A DNA stretch of 64,000 nucleotides from VAZQ01 sp036557665 (GTDB lineage: Bacteria > Pseudomonadota > Alphaproteobacteria > Rhizobiales > Xanthobacteraceae). A program made the position numbers and the translations under genes. The stretch is taken from assembly GCA_036557665.1 (NCBI GenBank), contig DATBHG010000070.1, positions 186,001 to 250,000 on the forward strand, in the 5' to 3' direction. The notes beneath the pieces are model-generated. The model worked only from the letters and a program-made list of their open reading frames with translations. It was not told the DNA's origin and did no database searches. This document shows, in pieces, positions 62,127 through 64,000 of the stretch; within the stretch, counting starts at the first letter, position 1, and every line of letters starts with the position of its first letter.

Positions 62127-63287
62127 ATGAGGCGATTGATTTTGTCGGCCGTTGTGGCGCTCGCGGCATCGCCGGTGGCGGCTCAGAACGTCGTGAAAAT
62201 CGGTCAGATCGAAGCGCAGACCGGCGCGAATGCGATATATGGCTATATGTCGTCGCAAGGCTTGGCTCTCGCAGTCAATCAGGTCAACAAGGCGGGCGGC
62301 TTCAAGGTCGGCGACAAGACCTACACGATTGAATTGATCGCATCCGATACCCGCGGCGATCCCAAAGAAGCCAGCATTCAACTGAAGCGCTTGCTGGAGA
62401 CGGAGGCGGTCAAGTTTGTATTCGGACCGTTCCTGTCGAATGTATTCGTCACCATCGAACCCTATGCCAAGCAGTTCAATGGCAAATTCCTGCTGATGGG
62501 AGGTGCGACGCGCATCCATGATTTCATTGGAACCCCCGAGCACGATTTCCTGATACGCACTTGGAACTGGGATGCGGGCCCGAGGGGCTTCGGCAATTTG
62601 ATGGTGGACAGGCTGGTTAAAGAGACCGGTGCGAAGAAGGTCGCCATGCTGTTCCAGAACGACCAGGGCGGCAAGGTGCTGGTCGATATCTACACCCCGC
62701 TGTTCAAGGAGAAGGGCATCGAGACGCAGCTCGAGCTGTTCGAGCCCGGCACCAAGGATTTCAGCGCGGTGCTGGCCAAACTCGCCGCCGGCAAGCCGGA
62801 TGTGCTGTTCCCATCTTACAGCGACGCACATCTCTACGACATTGTGCGGCAATCGACGGAAGGTAACTATTTCCGCAAGTTCTTCCTGGTGCGAGGCTCG
62901 CTTGGTCCCGGACTGAAAAATAAGGACGAGATCGACGATTATTTCGTTTATGTGCCGAAATATTTCGAGCAGGCGGAGAAAACCGACCCCAAGGTCGCGA
63001 AGTTCATCGCCGACTACAAAGCATTCTACAAGCGTGACTTCCCTTACGATCAGGCACCGCTCTGCTCCTCTTCGTGCTACGATCACCTGTTCATGCTCAT
63101 AGAGGCGATGAAAAAGGCGGGGAGCGTCGACGACGTGGCAAAGATCCGCAAAGAGCTTCTTTCCATGACCTACGACGGCCTATGGAAGATCCGCTTCGAC
63201 GAAAAGGGAGAGGAAATCTTCAACTTCGACGTCGTGCGAATGAAGCGGGGCGGTCACATCAGCGTCACCAGCGTGGATGTACAATAG
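62127..63287 (+). CDS. Branched-chain-amino-acid-type ABC transporter substrate-binding protein (LivK family)
   Basis: 386 residues. Signal peptide (LILSAVVALAASPVAAQ), VVKIGQIEAQTGANAIYGYM, LAVNQVNKAGGFKVGDKTYT, AKQFNGKFLLMGGATRIHDF and KDFSAVLAKLAAGKPDVLFP, Peripla_BP_6 motifs. It precedes a LivH-type permease gene by 35 bases and follows the PhyH gene, so this transporter probably imports the compound hydroxylated by PhyH. Confidence 0.92.
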   Translation: MRRLILSAVVALAASPVAAQNVVKIGQIEAQTGANAIYGYMSSQGLALAVNQVNKAGGFKVGDKTYTIELIASDTRGDPKEASIQLKRLLETEAVKFVFGPFLSNVFVTIEPYAKQFNGKFLLMGGATRIHDFIGTPEHDFLIRTWNWDAGPRGFGNLMVDRLVKETGAKKVAMLFQNDQGGKVLVDIYTPLFKEKGIETQLELFEPGTKDFSAVLAKLAAGKPDVLFPSYSDAHLYDIVRQSTEGNYFRKFFLVRGSLGPGLKNKDEIDDYFVYVPKYFEQAEKTDPKVAKFIADYKAFYKRDFPYDQAPLCSSSCYDHLFMLIEAMKKAGSVDDVAKIRKELLSMTYDGLWKIRFDEKGEEIFNFDVVRMKRGGHISVTSVDVQ

Positions 63288-63322
63288 CGGCAATCGCCGA
63301 AAAGCATGGGCTGACGCGGGCG

Positions 63323-64000
63323 ATGCTGCAGCTGCTCGTCGGTCAGACATTGAACGGTGTCATCGTCGGAACACTGTACGGAATTATCGCGCTTGGAGTG
63401 ACGCTGACATTCGGTATTACCGGCATTGTGAACTTCGCGCTGGGCGAATTCATGATGATCGGCGCGTATGTCACCTGGTACCTTTTCGACGTTGCCGGCC
63501 TGCCTTACCCGGTCGCCATCTGGCCGGCGATAGCCGTCGCGGCCGGATGCGGGTTCGCCGCCGACCAGTTGCTGTTCCGTTTCACCCGCAACAACCTGAT
63601 CAATGGCCTGCTCGTATCCATCGGGCTGATCTCGATCATCGAGGCGGCGGCGCTTCTGCTTTGGACCACCACGCCAAAGGACATGGGTTACGTGCTTTCC
63701 GGTGCGGTTCGTCTGGGTGGCGTGAGCGTCCCGAAGATGAAGCTCGTCGTGTTCGCTCTTCTGACAGCCGTCATGTTCTTGACCTATGCGTCGCTGTCGC
63801 GCACCTGGATCGGCCGGGCCGCGTACGCCTTCTCCCAGAACCCGGAAGCGGCGATGTTGATGGGGATAAGGACCGAGGTCCTTCAGTCCACGGTGGTCGT
63901 CTATTCGACGGCGCTCGCCGGCTTCGGCGGGGCGCTGTACGCCACGCTCTATTCGCTCGAGCCGTCGATGGGTGGACTCTATATCCTGAAAGGGGTCGAG
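63323..64000 (+). CDS. Branched-chain-amino-acid-type ABC transporter permease (LivH family), 3' truncated by window end
   Basis: ATG at 63323, frame open to the end of the window (226 codons). MLQLLVGQTLNGVIVGTLYG, IALGVTLTFGITGIVNFALG, EFMMIGAYVTWYLF and FSQNPEAAMLMGIRTEVLQS are LivH signatures, including the EAA-like coupling loop. Inner-membrane channel subunit for the LivK-type receptor just upstream. Its stop, LivM and ATPases would follow outside the window. Confidence 0.92.
   Translation, partial: MLQLLVGQTLNGVIVGTLYGIIALGVTLTFGITGIVNFALGEFMMIGAYVTWYLFDVAGLPYPVAIWPAIAVAAGCGFAADQLLFRFTRNNLINGLLVSIGLISIIEAAALLLWTTTPKDMGYVLSGAVRLGGVSVPKMKLVVFALLTAVMFLTYASLSRTWIGRAAYAFSQNPEAAMLMGIRTEVLQSTVVVYSTALAGFGGALYATLYSLEPSMGGLYILKGVE

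Overview
The window is GC-rich chromosomal DNA from an alphaproteobacterium, most likely a member of the Hyphomicrobiales (Rhizobiales) close to Bradyrhizobium/Xanthobacteraceae. The basis is a dnaG-rpoD pair with an alphaproteobacterial-type primase that lacks the zinc ligands, together with DUF1194, DUF1236-like and DUF1330 proteins, an AapJ-type amino-acid binding protein, many orphan Bug (tripartite tricarboxylate) binding proteins and a dense load of short palindromic and MITE-like repeats. No rRNA, tRNA, CRISPR array, prophage or complete insertion sequence was seen.

Layout. 1-10 kb: three Bug-type binding proteins (the first cut by the window edge), a decayed ABC binding-protein remnant, a patatin-like lipase, a Rieske ring-hydroxylating oxygenase (alpha and beta subunits) coupled to an MFS transporter, and a D-2-hydroxyacid dehydrogenase. 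9.6-10.7 kb: a decayed patch with an internally deleted TauD-type dioxygenase and a truncated Bug gene. 10.8-12.9 kb: a translationally coupled pair of a HEAGH zinc metallopeptidase and a D-Ala-D-Ala-ligase-like ATP-grasp enzyme. 12.9-23.4 kb: a hybrid sensor kinase, a DUF1194 protein, a dihydroorotase/allantoinase-family hydrolase, an AapJ-like binding protein, an L,D-transpeptidase, small envelope proteins, a cytochrome P450 and a universal stress protein. 23.5-29.3 kb: a ligA-ligB-hpaB catabolic operon on the minus strand, facing a branched-chain-type ABC binding protein and an acyl-CoA ligase. 29.5-44.2 kb: a FecR/DUF6600-type exported protein, an EamA transporter, an MBL hydrolase, an opine-dehydrogenase-like protein, a 3-hydroxyacyl-CoA dehydrogenase, a NicX-like dioxygenase, a CnbZ-like deaminase, an ornithine-cyclodeaminase-family protein, a PurM-like protein, a DUF4258/DUF2283 pair and a pRiA4b ORF-3-like protein. 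44.7-49.7 kb: dnaG and rpoD. 49.9-64 kb: more catabolic and uptake genes, among them a second hydroxyacid dehydrogenase, cytochrome c, an amidase, RidA, a Rieske/ferredoxin-reductase fusion, a frameshifted CocE hydrolase, another Bug protein divergent from an ACMSD-like decarboxylase, a GST, a PhyH oxygenase and the start of a Liv-type ABC transporter that runs off the window end.

Taken together this looks like an accessory, soil-type catabolic region wrapped around one conserved locus (dnaG-rpoD). Many genes encode uptake of small carboxylates or amino acids and oxygenolytic attack on (N-)aromatic rings, usually without their dedicated partners (no TctA/B, no HpaC, no oxygenase ferredoxin next to the Rieske subunits).

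The most distinctive feature is the repeat load. Several families of palindromic or terminal-inverted-repeat elements occupy most intergenic gaps. Two perfect or near-perfect palindromes lie in frame inside dnaG. Some element ends supply the stop codon of a neighbouring gene, and one may supply a ribosome-binding site. All functional calls are from reading the sequence and remembered family motifs; no database search was run.
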